Below, one piece after another: positions 29,540-38,830 of a DNA stretch of 64,000 nt. The notes under the pieces were generated by a model. The model was not told the origin of the DNA. It worked only from the letters and a program-made list of their open reading frames with translations, and ran no database searches. The position numbers were made by a program, and so were the translations under genes. Each line of letters opens with the position of its first letter. Positions within the stretch are counted from its first letter, which is position 1. The stretch comes from Vibrio rumoiensis 1S-45 (lineage in GTDB: Bacteria; Pseudomonadota; Gammaproteobacteria; Enterobacterales; Vibrionaceae): the NCBI RefSeq assembly GCF_000286955.2, contig NZ_AJYK02000026.1, forward strand, positions 1 to 64,000, given 5' to 3'.

Positions 29540-29856
29540 GTCGGTAAATTATGGGTGTTTGTCTATTATTTGTATCTATAGCATATCTATGAGGGTGTTA
29601 CCTTTAATTAGTTTAACGATAATTTATGTAGGATTTCTCGTAAAGTGGAGTGGCTTTGGTGGAATTGTTTTTGTTGTAATGACAACAAATAGTTTTCAGC
29701 AACATGAAAAATAGATATATTGTGCCTTAGACGTATAGTGTGTGGGTGTTTATTTAACAAATTAGTTTTTAATAAAATTTTTTAAAATGAAAACACACTA
29801 TTGACTCAGTTTTAACTAAGCATTTTTATGATTAAATCGTTAGGAAGGAAATAACA
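29540..29856. other. intergenic region before mscS
   Basis: No gene is seen in these 317 bases. A 68-codon open frame begins at 29508 inside the fba terminator and has no ribosome site, so I reject it. TAGTGTGT (29736-29743) and its complement ACACACTA (29793-29800) form a spaced inverted repeat. TTGACT at about 29801 could be the -35 box of the mscS promoter. GGAAGGAA precedes mscS. Confidence 0.5.
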
Positions 29857-30720
29857 ATGGCAACAGAAGATCAAGTAACGGAAGTAGCACATGCTATCGC
29901 TCCAAAGGTAACAGATTGGCTGACATCTAACTCTGATTTATTGGTTCAATATGGCGTGAATATTCTTTCCGCATTAGTCATTCTTTTCATTGGTAATATT
30001 GTTGTTAAAACAATCAGCAACAGTGTTGCTAAGTTGCTTGAAAAGAAACAAATGGATCAAGCGGTAGTGCACTTTATTAGTTCACTTGTTCGCTATGTGT
30101 TATTTGTTATCGTATTAATTGCTGCTCTAGGCCGTGTTGGCGTTGAAACGGCTTCAGTCGTTGCTGTGATCGGTGCTGCAGGTTTAGCGATTGGTTTGGC
30201 ACTGCAAGGCTCATTAGCTAACTTTGCTGCTGGTGTGTTGATTGTGGCTTTCCGTCCATTCAAAGCTGGTGACTACGTTGAAATTGGTGGCGTTGCAGGT
30301 AGCGTTGAATCTATCCAGATTTTCCAAACTGTTTTAACGACACCAGATAACAAAATGATCGTTGTACCAAATGGTGGCGTAATCGGTGGTCCAATTGTGA
30401 ACTACTCTCGCCATGCTACTCGTCGTATCGATCACGTGATTGGTGTTTCTTATAAAGCTGATCTGAAAAAGACTAAAGAAGTGATTGCTCGTGTGCTTGA
30501 ATCTGAATCTCGCATTCTTTCAACGCCAGCACCAACGATTGGTGTTGTTGCTTTAGCTGATTCTTCAGTGAATTTTGTAGTTCGCCCATGGGTAAAAACG
30601 GCTGATTACTGGGATGTTTATTTTGATACTCTGCAAGCGATTAAAGAAGAGCTTGACAATGAAGGCATCGAGATTCCATTCCCACAAATGGATGTGCATT
30701 TGAATAAGCTTGATGTTTAA
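29857..30720 (+). CDS. mscS: small-conductance mechanosensitive channel MscS
   Basis: MscS opens under membrane tension and releases solutes on hypo-osmotic shock. The 287-residue protein has three N-terminal hydrophobic helices, then the pore helix AAGLAIGLALQGSLANFAAGV, whose Gly/Ala pattern is the MscS signature. The beta-domain FRPFKAGDYVEI follows, and VVPNGGVIGGPIVNYS is also conserved. It follows fba as in E. coli. A marine organism exposed to salinity change would need it, which is inference. Confidence 0.96.
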   Translation: MATEDQVTEVAHAIAPKVTDWLTSNSDLLVQYGVNILSALVILFIGNIVVKTISNSVAKLLEKKQMDQAVVHFISSLVRYVLFVIVLIAALGRVGVETASVVAVIGAAGLAIGLALQGSLANFAAGVLIVAFRPFKAGDYVEIGGVAGSVESIQIFQTVLTTPDNKMIVVPNGGVIGGPIVNYSRHATRRIDHVIGVSYKADLKKTKEVIARVLESESRILSTPAPTIGVVALADSSVNFVVRPWVKTADYWDVYFDTLQAIKEELDNEGIEIPFPQMDVHLNKLDV

Positions 30721-30748
30721 TCAACGAGCTTTATGTAACAAATAAATC

Positions 30749-30772
30749 AAAGGCGCCTAGTGCGCCTTTTTT
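30749..30772 (+). terminator. intrinsic terminator after mscS
   Basis: AAAGGCGC / GCGCCTTT surrounds a five-base loop and is followed by a T-run. Confidence 0.9.
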
Positions 30773-30823
30773 ATTGCTACAATGAATGCTTTATACCAAT
30801 CCTAGTTTTAGAAAGAGGTTGTT

Positions 30824-31525
30824 ATGCGAGTATCTATTAAACATCTTTTATGTGCAGTATTGTTTTTTTTAAGTGCCAATGCTTATGCCGCAGAGGCAAG
30901 TCAGCCCACACTATCAACAACGGGGTATGGGCAAGTGATTGCTAAGCCTGATATGGCTGAATTTTCTGTGGCTATTCAGTCAGAGCGAACTCAAGCAAAG
31001 CAAGCGAAAATGGCGGTAGATAAAGTTGTCGAAAAATTAATGAAATCTTTAGAATCATCTAACATCGACAGAAAAGACATTGAAAGCAGTAATTTACAGA
31101 TTACGCCTCAGTATATTTACCCTAAAGATGGCAAACCGCAACTCTCTGGCTACCGTGCGGTACGTAATATTACGGTTACGGTAAAGCAATTAGATAAGCT
31201 AAATGATTATCTCGATCTTGCGTTGCAATCAGGCATCAATCGAGTAGATAGCATTCAGTTAAAAGTACAAGATGAAGCCAAATATAAAGAGCAAGCGCGT
31301 CAATTAGCTATTGATGATGCAAAAAGCAAAGCTGCATCATTAACAAAAGGCTTTGATGCGACGGTAAATGGTGTGTGGTCTATTGAATATAGAAGTAATA
31401 TATCTCGCCCTGTTGTCGCAAAATCAATGGCAATGGAAAGTCGTGTTGCCGATCAAGGCTATCAAGATCAAAGCATTATGATCAGCGATCAAGTAAGTGT
31501 TGTGTTTTTAATTTCTAATAAATAA
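30824..31525 (+). CDS. SIMPL domain protein (YggE-like)
   Basis: This 233-residue secreted protein has a Sec signal peptide ending at about residue 23 (NAYAAEA). The mature part is a SIMPL/DUF541 domain, as in E. coli YggE, which is reported to lower oxidative stress. VIAKPDMAEFSVAIQ and the GYRAVRNITVTV strand are typical. It lies between mscS and serA, the place occupied by yggE in E. coli, though argO and argP are missing around it. Probably periplasmic. The molecular function is not established. Confidence 0.9.
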   Translation: MRVSIKHLLCAVLFFLSANAYAAEASQPTLSTTGYGQVIAKPDMAEFSVAIQSERTQAKQAKMAVDKVVEKLMKSLESSNIDRKDIESSNLQITPQYIYPKDGKPQLSGYRAVRNITVTVKQLDKLNDYLDLALQSGINRVDSIQLKVQDEAKYKEQARQLAIDDAKSKAASLTKGFDATVNGVWSIEYRSNISRPVVAKSMAMESRVADQGYQDQSIMISDQVSVVFLISNK

Positions 31526-31531
31526 AGACGT

Positions 31532-31563
31532 AAAAAAAGCAGTCGCTTAAGGGGCGACTGCTT
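31532..31563 (-). terminator. intrinsic terminator of serA
   Basis: AAGCAGTCGC / GCGACTGCTT is a 10-bp stem with a TTAAGGG-type loop. The T-run (seven) is on the minus strand, so it ends serA. On the plus strand it is followed only by AATATT and could partly stop the SIMPL gene. Confidence 0.88.
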
Positions 31564-31591
31564 AATATTCGGTAGATAGGAGCAACTATTC

Positions 31592-32821
31592 TTAGTGCAG
31601 AATACGCGCTCGAATGGTTCCTTGAACAGCTTTCATTTTCTCTAATGCTTCTTCTGAACGATTCGCTTCGATATCAATGACCACATAGCCCATTTCTGCA
31701 TTGGTTTGTAGATATTGAGCTGCGATATTAATACCAGCGTCAGCAAATATGCTGTTAATTTGCGTTAGGATACCAGGTCGGTTTTCATGAATATGTAAAA
31801 GACGTGACGTGCCTGTGTGTTCTGGTAATGATACTTCAGGGAAGTTTACACAAGATAACGTTGAACCATTGTCTGAGTATTTAGCTAATTTCCCAGCAAC
31901 TTCAATACCAATGTTTTCTTGGGCTTCTTGAGTTGAACCACCAATGTGAGGTGTCAAAATCACATTATCGAATTTCATTAATGGAGACTCGAATGGGTCG
32001 TTATTGGTTTTTGGTTCAACTGGGAATACATCGATTGCCGCGCCACCTAAATGACCAGACTCCAGAGCGTCACATAACGCTGGAATATCGACAACCGTTC
32101 CACGAGCTGCATTGATAAAGATTGCGCCCGGTTTCATTTGAGCAAACTCATCAGCACCCATCATATCTTTGGTACTATTGGTTTCTGGCACATGTAATGA
32201 AATGATATCTGATTTATTAAGCAACTCACTCATAGTCGCTACTTGATTCGAGTTACCTAACGATAGTTTATTTTCGATATCGTAGTAGTACACGCGCATG
32301 CCTAAGTTTTCAGCAAGGATACTCAACTGAGTACCGATATGGCCGTAGCCAATGATGCCTAGACGTTTGCCACGGGCTTCATAAGAAGCATCGGCACTCT
32401 TTTTCCAAATGCCACGGTGAGCCAGTGCATTTTTTTCTGGAATACCACGAAGTAGCAGTAATGCTTGACCTAATACCAACTCAGCCACACTGCGTGTATT
32501 GGAGAATGGGGCATTAAATACTGGAATACCACGTGCAGCAGCAGCATGAAGATCCACTTGGTTTGTACCAATACAGAAACAACCTACAGCAACGAGTTTC
32601 TCGGCAGCATCAAAGACTTCTTGAGAAAGATGAGTACGCGAGCGAATACCAATGAAATGCGCATCTTTTACCGCTTCAAGCAACTCATCTTCAGAAAGTG
32701 AACCTTTGTGGTATTCAATGTTTGTGTAGCCAGATGATTGTAAAACTTCGACAGAAGAAGGATGAAGACCTTCTAATAGGAGAATTTTGATTTTATCTTT
32801 ACCGAGAGATACTTTGGCCAT
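31592..32821 (-). CDS. serA: D-3-phosphoglycerate dehydrogenase
   Basis: SerA catalyses the first step of serine synthesis and is feedback-inhibited by serine. The 409-residue protein has the Rossmann motif IIGYGHIGTQ, the catalytic region INAARGTVVDI, the HIGGSTQEAQ loop with the active His, and a C-terminal ACT domain (LLHIHENRPGILTQINSIFADAGINI, named by position 335-405). Length equals E. coli SerA. It is separate from rpiA, which has its own terminator just upstream of serA. Confidence 0.97.
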   Translation of the reverse strand: MAKVSLGKDKIKILLLEGLHPSSVEVLQSSGYTNIEYHKGSLSEDELLEAVKDAHFIGIRSRTHLSQEVFDAAEKLVAVGCFCIGTNQVDLHAAAARGIPVFNAPFSNTRSVAELVLGQALLLLRGIPEKNALAHRGIWKKSADASYEARGKRLGIIGYGHIGTQLSILAENLGMRVYYYDIENKLSLGNSNQVATMSELLNKSDIISLHVPETNSTKDMMGADEFAQMKPGAIFINAARGTVVDIPALCDALESGHLGGAAIDVFPVEPKTNNDPFESPLMKFDNVILTPHIGGSTQEAQENIGIEVAGKLAKYSDNGSTLSCVNFPEVSLPEHTGTSRLLHIHENRPGILTQINSIFADAGINIAAQYLQTNAEMGYVVIDIEANRSEEALEKMKAVQGTIRARILH

Positions 32822-32972
32822 GTAACGTCGTCCTTAATAGAGAATATAGATTCTTTGCACACATCAACTACTGGTTTACCTTATTGGGTATTGCGAGCAT
32901 TCCTTGTGCGGCACTGTGAATAAAATATCAAAAAAATGTGAACTTGGGTAAGATTTTTAGAGAATAAAGTAT

Positions 32973-33001
32973 AAAAAAACGGCGCATTTAAGCACCGTTT
33001 T
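32973..33001 (-). terminator. intrinsic terminator of rpiA
   Basis: On the minus strand AACGGTGC / GCGCCGTT surrounds a six-base loop and ends in seven T's. Confidence 0.85.
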
Positions 33002-33045
33002 GTTAATTACCACCAAAAAGACAAATAATGTTGTTTAGCAGCATA

Positions 33046-33702
33046 TTATTCTTCTATTTTTGCACCTTCTGGGGTGCCAGTAATCACGACATCAGCACCA
33101 CGATGGGCAAACAACCCAACAGTTACCACACCAGCCAAGGCATTAATTTTATCTTCAAGTTCTTTTGGATTAATAATTGAAAGATTATGTACATCTAAAA
33201 TGATGTTGCCATTATCGGTTACAACACCTTGACGATATTCAGGAGTACCGCCAAGTTTTACTAATTCGCGGGCAACATAAGAGCGTGCCATTGGAATAAC
33301 TTCAACTGGCAGCGGGAATTTACCTAAAACATCAACAGCCTTAGTGCCATCGACAATACACACGAATGTTTTAGACATTGCCGCGACGATTTTTTCACGC
33401 GTTAATGCTGCGCCGCCACCTTTGATCATGTCACGTTGTGCGTTAATTTCATCAGCGCCATCGACATACACATCTAAGCCATCGACTTCATTTGAATCAA
33501 AAACTTCAATGCCAAGTTGTTTTAGTTTTTCAGTTGAAGCGACTGAACTTGAAACAGCACCTTGAATTTGACCTTTCATGGTCGCTAATGCATCAATGAA
33601 GTGATTCACCGTTGAACCCGTACCAACACCAACGATGGTGTCAGGCTTAACGTAATTTAGTGCAGCCCAACCAGCGGCTTTTTTCATTTCATCTTGCGTC
33701 AT
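33046..33702 (-). CDS. rpiA: ribose-5-phosphate isomerase A
   Basis: RpiA interconverts ribose-5-phosphate and ribulose-5-phosphate. The 218-residue protein has [26 protein letters not shown] and [13 protein letters not shown], the family signature with the catalytic acid and lysine. Length matches E. coli (219). It works with transketolase in this window. The usual divergent argP regulator gene next to it is missing. Confidence 0.98.
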   Translation of the reverse strand: MTQDEMKKAAGWAALNYVKPDTIVGVGTGSTVNHFIDALATMKGQIQGAVSSSVASTEKLKQLGIEVFDSNEVDGLDVYVDGADEINAQRDMIKGGGAALTREKIVAAMSKTFVCIVDGTKAVDVLGKFPLPVEVIPMARSYVARELVKLGGTPEYRQGVVTDNGNIILDVHNLSIINPKELEDKINALAGVVTVGLFAHRGADVVITGTPEGAKIEE

Positions 33703-33848
33703 GCGAACTCCTAGATAGATAAAGTAATCGATTGCGTTGTTGTCTGTAATTGGGCGAGATTATATACCCAAGTGACTTTAAGATGCGAGTTTCAGTGAGA
33801 GAAAAGCAGTGATTAATATGGCAAATTGAAGATGGTAGATATTTTATC

Positions 33849-34472
33849 TCATCGTACCCTATTATTTATGTCCCAGTGCCAAGCCTGTTTTGGCGTGACA
33901 ATGATAGGTAATGGAATATCCCAATGCTGTGAGGGAAGGTGTTCAACTTGTTGGCATTGATGAGCGAGCCCAATGGGGGTAGCACCTCGGCCTGTGTTAA
34001 ACCATGTTTCAAGTGTACGGTCGTAATAACCACCGCCCATACCTAGGCGTTGTCCTGTGGGATCGAAAGCCACAAGTGGTGTGAAAATAATGTCTATATT
34101 ACTCACTGGGCACACTTGAGTTTGATCGAGTTTAGGTTCAACAATGCCATATTTATTATGACAAATAGGACTGTTGGCGTGATATTTAAGAAAAAGAAGG
34201 TGCCCTTTGGAAAAAGGATGAAGTACAGGGAGCAATACTTGCTTGCCTTGCTGCCATAACCAATTAATGGTTGGTTGGGTATCTATTTCACCATCGGATG
34301 AAAGATACAGAGCAATATTGTGTGCGTCAGTGATGTTTGAAAGTTGCTTGATTTGCTCTAATAGCTCAAGGCCAGCGGCCTCTTGTTCTTCTTGAGAGAG
34401 CGACTGGCGTTTTTGACGAATAAGTTGTCGCCATTGAGTGCGAGATAAATCTTGTGTGATTGGATATTTCAT
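33849..34472 (-). CDS. fau: 5-formyltetrahydrofolate cyclo-ligase
   Basis: The enzyme converts 5-formyl-THF to 5,10-methenyl-THF with ATP. The 207-residue protein has the C-terminal signature RLGMGGGYYDRTLE, and VAFDPTGQRLGMGGG carries the nucleotide loop. It follows the 6S RNA gene on the same strand. Co-transcription of 6S RNA with this gene (ygfA) is established in E. coli, and the arrangement is the same here. Confidence 0.95.
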   Translation of the reverse strand: MKYPITQDLSRTQWRQLIRQKRQSLSQEEQEAAGLELLEQIKQLSNITDAHNIALYLSSDGEIDTQPTINWLWQQGKQVLLPVLHPFSKGHLLFLKYHANSPICHNKYGIVEPKLDQTQVCPVSNIDIIFTPLVAFDPTGQRLGMGGGYYDRTLETWFNTGRGATPIGLAHQCQQVEHLPSQHWDIPLPIIVTPKQAWHWDINNRVR

Positions 34473-34481
34473 AAAAGAAGG

Positions 34482-34667
34482 AATACCCCAAAGTGCCGTT
34501 GAGAATTGATGGACCTATGAACCAGCGAGTTCAAGGCGGATCCGCAATGAAAACCGTAGGCTTCTCGGTACTAGCCGAGCTTGCTCAATAGTTTTCAAGT
34601 ACCAATCCTGGGTTGTTGCTTATCGGCTCAGGGACTTAAATCCTCTGACAAACACTCCAGGGTAAAT
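34482..34667 (-). ncRNA. ssrS: 6S RNA
   Basis: The minus strand between zapA and fau contains the 6S hallmarks GTCCCTGAGCCGAT and CCGAGAAGCCT, known from E. coli 6S RNA. The predicted ends pair: ACCCTGGAGTG at the 5' end and CACTTTGGGGT at the 3' end form 11 consecutive base pairs, several of them G-U, closing the molecule. The ends are set from this stem and are accurate to a few bases. 6S RNA mimics an open promoter and sequesters sigma-70 RNA polymerase in stationary phase. Confidence 0.93.
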
Positions 34668-34722
34668 TTTGTATGCACTATCACCTAACGTGAGCCACCT
34701 AAATCCTTGGTGAGTGCTGATT

Positions 34723-35004
34723 TTATTCCTTATTTTTGCCTAACGCTTTGTCTAAAGCTTCATTTAAGTGAGCAATTCTTTGGTTGAGTTGCTCATTGTC
34801 AGACATTTCTTTCTGCAATGCTTTCACTTCATAACAAGCATTGAGAGCAGCTATGGTGAGTAGCTGTTCGATGTTGTGTACTTTAGTACGTTCAGTCATC
34901 TGTTTCAAGCGTTGGTTTAGCTCGGATGCTGCAGCATGCAAAGCTTCTTCTTGCCCTGGTGGACAATTGACACGAGTGAGTTTTCCTAAAATTTCGACTT
35001 CCAC
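34723..35004 (-). CDS. zapA: cell division protein ZapA
   Basis: ZapA bundles FtsZ filaments at the division ring. The 93-residue protein starts with GTG at 35004, and no earlier start fits. It has the N-terminal VEILGKLTRVNCPPGQEEAL, typical for ZapA, and a C-terminal helical region likely to form a coiled coil. zapA-6S-fau is the standard order. Confidence 0.94.
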   Translation of the reverse strand: MEVEILGKLTRVNCPPGQEEALHAAASELNQRLKQMTERTKVHNIEQLLTIAALNACYEVKALQKEMSDNEQLNQRIAHLNEALDKALGKNKE

Positions 35005-35277
35005 TGTGGCGCACTCTTTATAGCTGATGACAAAATGAACAATCGCAAGTCAATAAATGACATTTTGAGATTGATTTGAACAGGCTGTTCTCTTTAAGGT
35101 AGAAACTATAGGCTAAACTGCCTTTGATATTCAAGCATTTCAGTAATGAGGGGCGCTATTTTGCTTAATGTTGACCGATCCGATTACAAAGTGAGTCATT
35201 TCGTGGTGATTATGTTTTCGGGTGTGCTTGGTAATTGGTATACTCAGATTAAATTCAAATATTAAATGAGACTTCCT

Positions 35278-35856
35278 ATGAGCGACATTCGTCTACCTGA
35301 TTACACTACAGCCCAAACTGAACTCACCACGGCCTCTTTATCCGTTACGCCAGCAGAGTTACAAGGTTTGATTACTGGGATGTTAAGTGGAGGGCTAACT
35401 CTGGAAGATGACAGCTGGAAAACAATCTTATTTGATTATACTAATGATGGTATGGGTTGGCCGAGTAAGGCTGCGGTGCTTGCTGATACTATTTATGCAC
35501 TTTCAGTTGAAGAGTTAATTAAAGCTGATGTGGTGCTTAGCTTATTACTACCTGATGAAAATGATTTAATACATTATGCTGATGCGGTGTCTGACTGGGT
35601 GAATCACTTCATTTCAGGACTAGGTCTGGCAGGATCGAGTTTGGCAAAATTATCATCGGAAACCAAAGAAGCTTTGTCGGATCTAGAAGAAATATCAAAG
35701 CTTGGAATTGATGAAGATGATGATTTACAAGAGCAAGCTATTTTACTTGAGCAAGTGATTGAGCATGTTAAGGTTTGTGTCTTGACGATTCATTCTGACT
35801 TAGGTGCGAAACCTGCGATTGAAACAACCACCAATACCAGTAAAACCCTGCATTAA
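35278..35856 (+). CDS. ygfB: UPF0149 family protein YgfB
   Basis: This is a 192-residue cytoplasmic protein of the YecA/YgfB (UPF0149) family. [18 protein letters not shown] near the start and [18 protein letters not shown] are the conserved blocks. I choose ATG at 35278, because GAG lies 7 bases upstream and conserved homology starts there. Another ATG at 35266 has no ribosome site. In E. coli it heads ygfB-pepP-ubiH-ubiI. Here ubiH follows directly after 23 bases. Confidence 0.93.
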   Translation: MSDIRLPDYTTAQTELTTASLSVTPAELQGLITGMLSGGLTLEDDSWKTILFDYTNDGMGWPSKAAVLADTIYALSVEELIKADVVLSLLLPDENDLIHYADAVSDWVNHFISGLGLAGSSLAKLSSETKEALSDLEEISKLGIDEDDDLQEQAILLEQVIEHVKVCVLTIHSDLGAKPAIETTTNTSKTLH

Positions 35857-35879
35857 AATTAAATTAAGAAGGTCATGGT

Positions 35880-37070
35880 ATGAAGCAGTATGATGTAGCG
35901 ATTATTGGTGCGGGCATGGCAGGGGCAACCTTGGCACTTGCGATACACCAATTATGCGAAGGCAAACTTAAAATCGCGGTCGTTGAAGCTAATCAGATGG
36001 ATGGTTCAGCGTTACATCCGGGGTTTGATTCTCGAGCTATTGCTTTGTCATTTGGTACTTCGAATATTTTAAAGCAACTGAATCTTTGGCCTGATTTTTT
36101 ACCTTTTCTCACACCAATTACTGACATTGAAGTGTCTGATAAAGGGCATTGTGGATTGGCCGACATTAAAGCTGAGTCACAAGGTGTTGAGGCGCTCGGT
36201 TATGTGGTGGAATTAGAAAATGTTGGGCGTATTTACCAACAGAAATTAATGCAATGCCCTTCGATTGATTATTTCTGCCCGAATACGATTAAGACAATTA
36301 AACGTACTCTTGATGACGTTGTGGTCACCCTTGATGATGATTCTCAATTTAGTGCTAAGTTGCTAGTTGCCGCTGACGGGGCATTATCTGAAAGTTGTCA
36401 GCAATTGGGGATTCCATTAACTGAGATTGATTTTGAACAGTTCGCAGTCATAGTGAATGTGAGTACAGAGCAGCTTCCTCAAGGCCGTGCATTTGAGCGT
36501 TTTACATCGTCAGGTCCATTGGCATTTTTGCCGATGTCGGAAGGTAGAAGCTCCGTCGTATGGTGTGTCTCAGAACAAAGATCACGTCAGTTAATGGCAA
36601 CAAGTGATCACGAGATCATTACACAGTTGCAACAGGATTTTGGTTGGCGATTAGGCAAAATTACCAGAGTCGGTGCACGCGGTTGTTATCCATTATTATT
36701 GCGCTATCGCGAGTCGGTGGTTTCTCATCGAAGTGTGGTTATTGGCAATGCTGCGCAAACCTTGCATCCTATTGCGGGGCAAGGCTTCAACCTCGGCATT
36801 CGAGATGTCATCAGTTTGGCTGAAGAGATCCAGAAAGCGCATAAAGTTTGCGGTGATATTGGCGATTACTCGGTCTTATCTCAATATCGACAACGTCGTG
36901 ATCATGATAGAAATAGCACCATGTCTTTGACGTCAAGCTTAGTAAACTGCTTTTCAAATGATTTACTTGCCATGAGAATTGGTCGTAATCTAGGTTTATT
37001 GGCGATGAATTACTTACCTTATATAAAGCAACCTATAGTCAAACAGACTATGGGATTAGTGGAGCGATAA
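35880..37070 (+). CDS. ubiH: 2-octaprenyl-6-methoxyphenol hydroxylase
   Basis: This FAD-dependent monooxygenase hydroxylates the quinone ring at C4 in ubiquinone synthesis. The 396-residue protein has the N-terminal ADP-binding motif IIGAGMAGATLAL, the Ala-Asp-Gly motif (VAADGALSES) and the UbiH/COQ6 signature HPIAGQGFNLGIRD. It ends one base before the ATG of the next hydroxylase. It follows ygfB without pepP in between. UbiH versus UbiI is assigned from gene order and N-terminal similarity. Confidence 0.93.
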   Translation: MKQYDVAIIGAGMAGATLALAIHQLCEGKLKIAVVEANQMDGSALHPGFDSRAIALSFGTSNILKQLNLWPDFLPFLTPITDIEVSDKGHCGLADIKAESQGVEALGYVVELENVGRIYQQKLMQCPSIDYFCPNTIKTIKRTLDDVVVTLDDDSQFSAKLLVAADGALSESCQQLGIPLTEIDFEQFAVIVNVSTEQLPQGRAFERFTSSGPLAFLPMSEGRSSVVWCVSEQRSRQLMATSDHEIITQLQQDFGWRLGKITRVGARGCYPLLLRYRESVVSHRSVVIGNAAQTLHPIAGQGFNLGIRDVISLAEEIQKAHKVCGDIGDYSVLSQYRQRRDHDRNSTMSLTSSLVNCFSNDLLAMRIGRNLGLLAMNYLPYIKQPIVKQTMGLVER

Positions 37071-37071
37071 C

Positions 37072-38274
37072 ATGCAAAGTTTTGATATCACTGTTGTTGG
37101 TGGAGGAATGGTTGGACTCGCACTTGCAGCGTCCTTTGCTGAAACTAATTTGCGTATTGCCGTTATAGAAAGTGTGATTCCGGATGATACTTTACTTGCT
37201 ATGCCAGACACCCGAGTCTCTGCGTTAAGCCGTGCCAGTGAGCTGTTTTTGAAAAACATTAAAGCATGGGACGGTATTATTTCTCGTCGACTTTCTCCTT
37301 ATCAAGCAATGGAAGTGTGGGAAAAAGACAGTTTTGCTCGTTTATCTTTTAACGCAGATGACCTATCACAATCAAATCTAGGTCATATTGTTGAGAATCG
37401 AGTTATTCAATTGGCGTTACTTGATCGAGTTAAACAGCTTGCGAATGTAACCTTATTCATGCCTAGTCGTTGTATGAATATGGCCGTTGGTGAAAGTGAA
37501 ACTTGGATAACGCTTGAATCGGGCGATTCCATTTCAACCAAGCTGGTGGTCGGGGCTGATGGTGCTAATTCTTGGGTGCGTAAACAACAAGATATCCCAT
37601 TAACGCATTGGGATTATGGGCATAGTGCCATTGTTGCCAATATCAGAACCTCTGAACCTCACGAAGGTGTGGCAAGACAGATCTTCACCCCACAAGGCCC
37701 GATAGCCTTCTTACCGTTATCGGATCCTCATTTGTGTTCATTGGTATGGTCGACCGATCCTAATCGAGCCGATACTCTAATATCACGCTCAAATACTTCG
37801 TTTAATCAATACTTAACCAGTGAGTTTGATGGGCGCTTAGGGCTTTGTGAAGTGGAAGGAGAGCGTCATTCTTTTCCACTAAAAATGCGTTACGCTCGTA
37901 ATTTTGTGGTTAACCGTGTTGCCTTAGTTGGTGATGCCGCTCATACCATTCATCCTTTAGCCGGTCAGGGGGTGAATTTAGGCTTTCTTGATGCAGCTAG
38001 TTTGGCAGAAGTAATCATGGCGTTGTGGGAGCAAGGAGAAGATATTGGCTTGCAACGCAATTTACGCTCATACGAACGTTGGCGCAAAGCAGAAGCTGCA
38101 AAAATGATTGCCGCGATGCAAGGCTTTAAAGACCTATTTGAAGGTGATAACCCTGCCAAGAAGCTAGTGAGAGGTTTAGGTATGCAATTTATTGGTCATT
38201 TACCTGGTATGAAAGAAGAAATGATGAAAAGAGCTTTAGGCATTACCGGTAAGCTACCGAGCTTGGTGAAGTAA
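37072..38274 (+). CDS. ubiI: 2-octaprenylphenol hydroxylase
   Basis: UbiI (VisC) adds the C5 hydroxyl in ubiquinone synthesis. The 400-residue FAD protein has VVGGGMVGLALA, VVGADGANSWVRKQ and HPLAGQGVNLGFLD. It begins one base after the ubiH stop, so the two are translationally coupled. A perfect terminator follows. It shares the fold of UbiH at about the same length. Confidence 0.94.
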   Translation: MQSFDITVVGGGMVGLALAASFAETNLRIAVIESVIPDDTLLAMPDTRVSALSRASELFLKNIKAWDGIISRRLSPYQAMEVWEKDSFARLSFNADDLSQSNLGHIVENRVIQLALLDRVKQLANVTLFMPSRCMNMAVGESETWITLESGDSISTKLVVGADGANSWVRKQQDIPLTHWDYGHSAIVANIRTSEPHEGVARQIFTPQGPIAFLPLSDPHLCSLVWSTDPNRADTLISRSNTSFNQYLTSEFDGRLGLCEVEGERHSFPLKMRYARNFVVNRVALVGDAAHTIHPLAGQGVNLGFLDAASLAEVIMALWEQGEDIGLQRNLRSYERWRKAEAAKMIAAMQGFKDLFEGDNPAKKLVRGLGMQFIGHLPGMKEEMMKRALGITGKLPSLVK

Positions 38275-38323
38275 TCTCAGGTTTAGCTAAGAGATTCCGT
38301 AGAACATATACTGACAGGTAATA

Positions 38324-38353
38324 AAAAAGGTTGGCGTAATGCCAACCTTTTTG
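38324..38353 (+). terminator. intrinsic terminator after ubiI
   Basis: AAAAGGTTGGC / GCCAACCTTTT surrounds GTAAT and is followed by T-rich sequence. Confidence 0.92.
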
Positions 38354-38398
38354 TTTTGAAGCTCTTTACACAAGTAAAGTCACCAATATCAGTGAGTA

Positions 38399-38605
38399 TT
38401 ATGCTGCAATACAGCGAATACGGCTTACTTCTTGATTGATTTCTTTCACCGTTTGGTAGTGCTTATTTTCGGCTTCAGAAGGAATGATTAACTTAGCGTT
38501 ATCAAACTCAAATTTTCCTACACCATTAATATAAATACGTCCTTTAAAGAAACGGCTTATGTGCTTAGCTATTTGCCCAGGCACATATTTATTAAACAAT
38601 CTCAT
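38399..38605 (-). CDS. ytfK: YtfK family protein (DUF1107), SpoT modulator homologue
   Basis: This 68-residue protein matches E. coli YtfK closely in length and pattern: YVPGQIAKHI, FKGRIYINGVGKFEFDNAKLIIP and EINQEVSRI. In E. coli YtfK binds SpoT and tips it toward (p)ppGpp synthesis under phosphate or fatty-acid starvation. That role is inferred here from homology. AAGGATGTTAGT precedes the ATG, and TATAAT at 38634-38639 (minus strand) may be its -10 box. It stands alone between ubiI and ygfZ. Confidence 0.88.
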   Translation of the reverse strand: MRLFNKYVPGQIAKHISRFFKGRIYINGVGKFEFDNAKLIIPSEAENKHYQTVKEINQEVSRIRCIAA

Positions 38606-38801
38606 ACTAACATCCTTAATAGTAATTGAGATTATTATACCAATTTTTATAGCGTTTAAATGTTATTTTTAAAACAAATATGTAGGAATTGACTTATTGT
38701 TTGGAGTTTAAATCTATTCTGTTTATCATTTACAGGGAATGTATTTATGGTCACTATGGTTCATATGCTTTGCCTGATTTTATGGTGTTTAAATTGAAAG
38801 C

Positions 38802-38830
38802 AAAAAAAGCCCGCACTCATAGGCGCGGGC
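38802..38830 (-). terminator. orphan intrinsic terminator, minus strand
   Basis: On the minus strand GCCCGC / GCGGGC surrounds a 10-base loop and is followed by seven T's. No annotated gene reaches it, which is the main support for the small RNA candidate. Confidence 0.8.

Noticed and set aside
29508..29714. 68-codon plus-strand frame after fbaA
   Set aside because: It starts inside the fbaA terminator and has no ribosome site.
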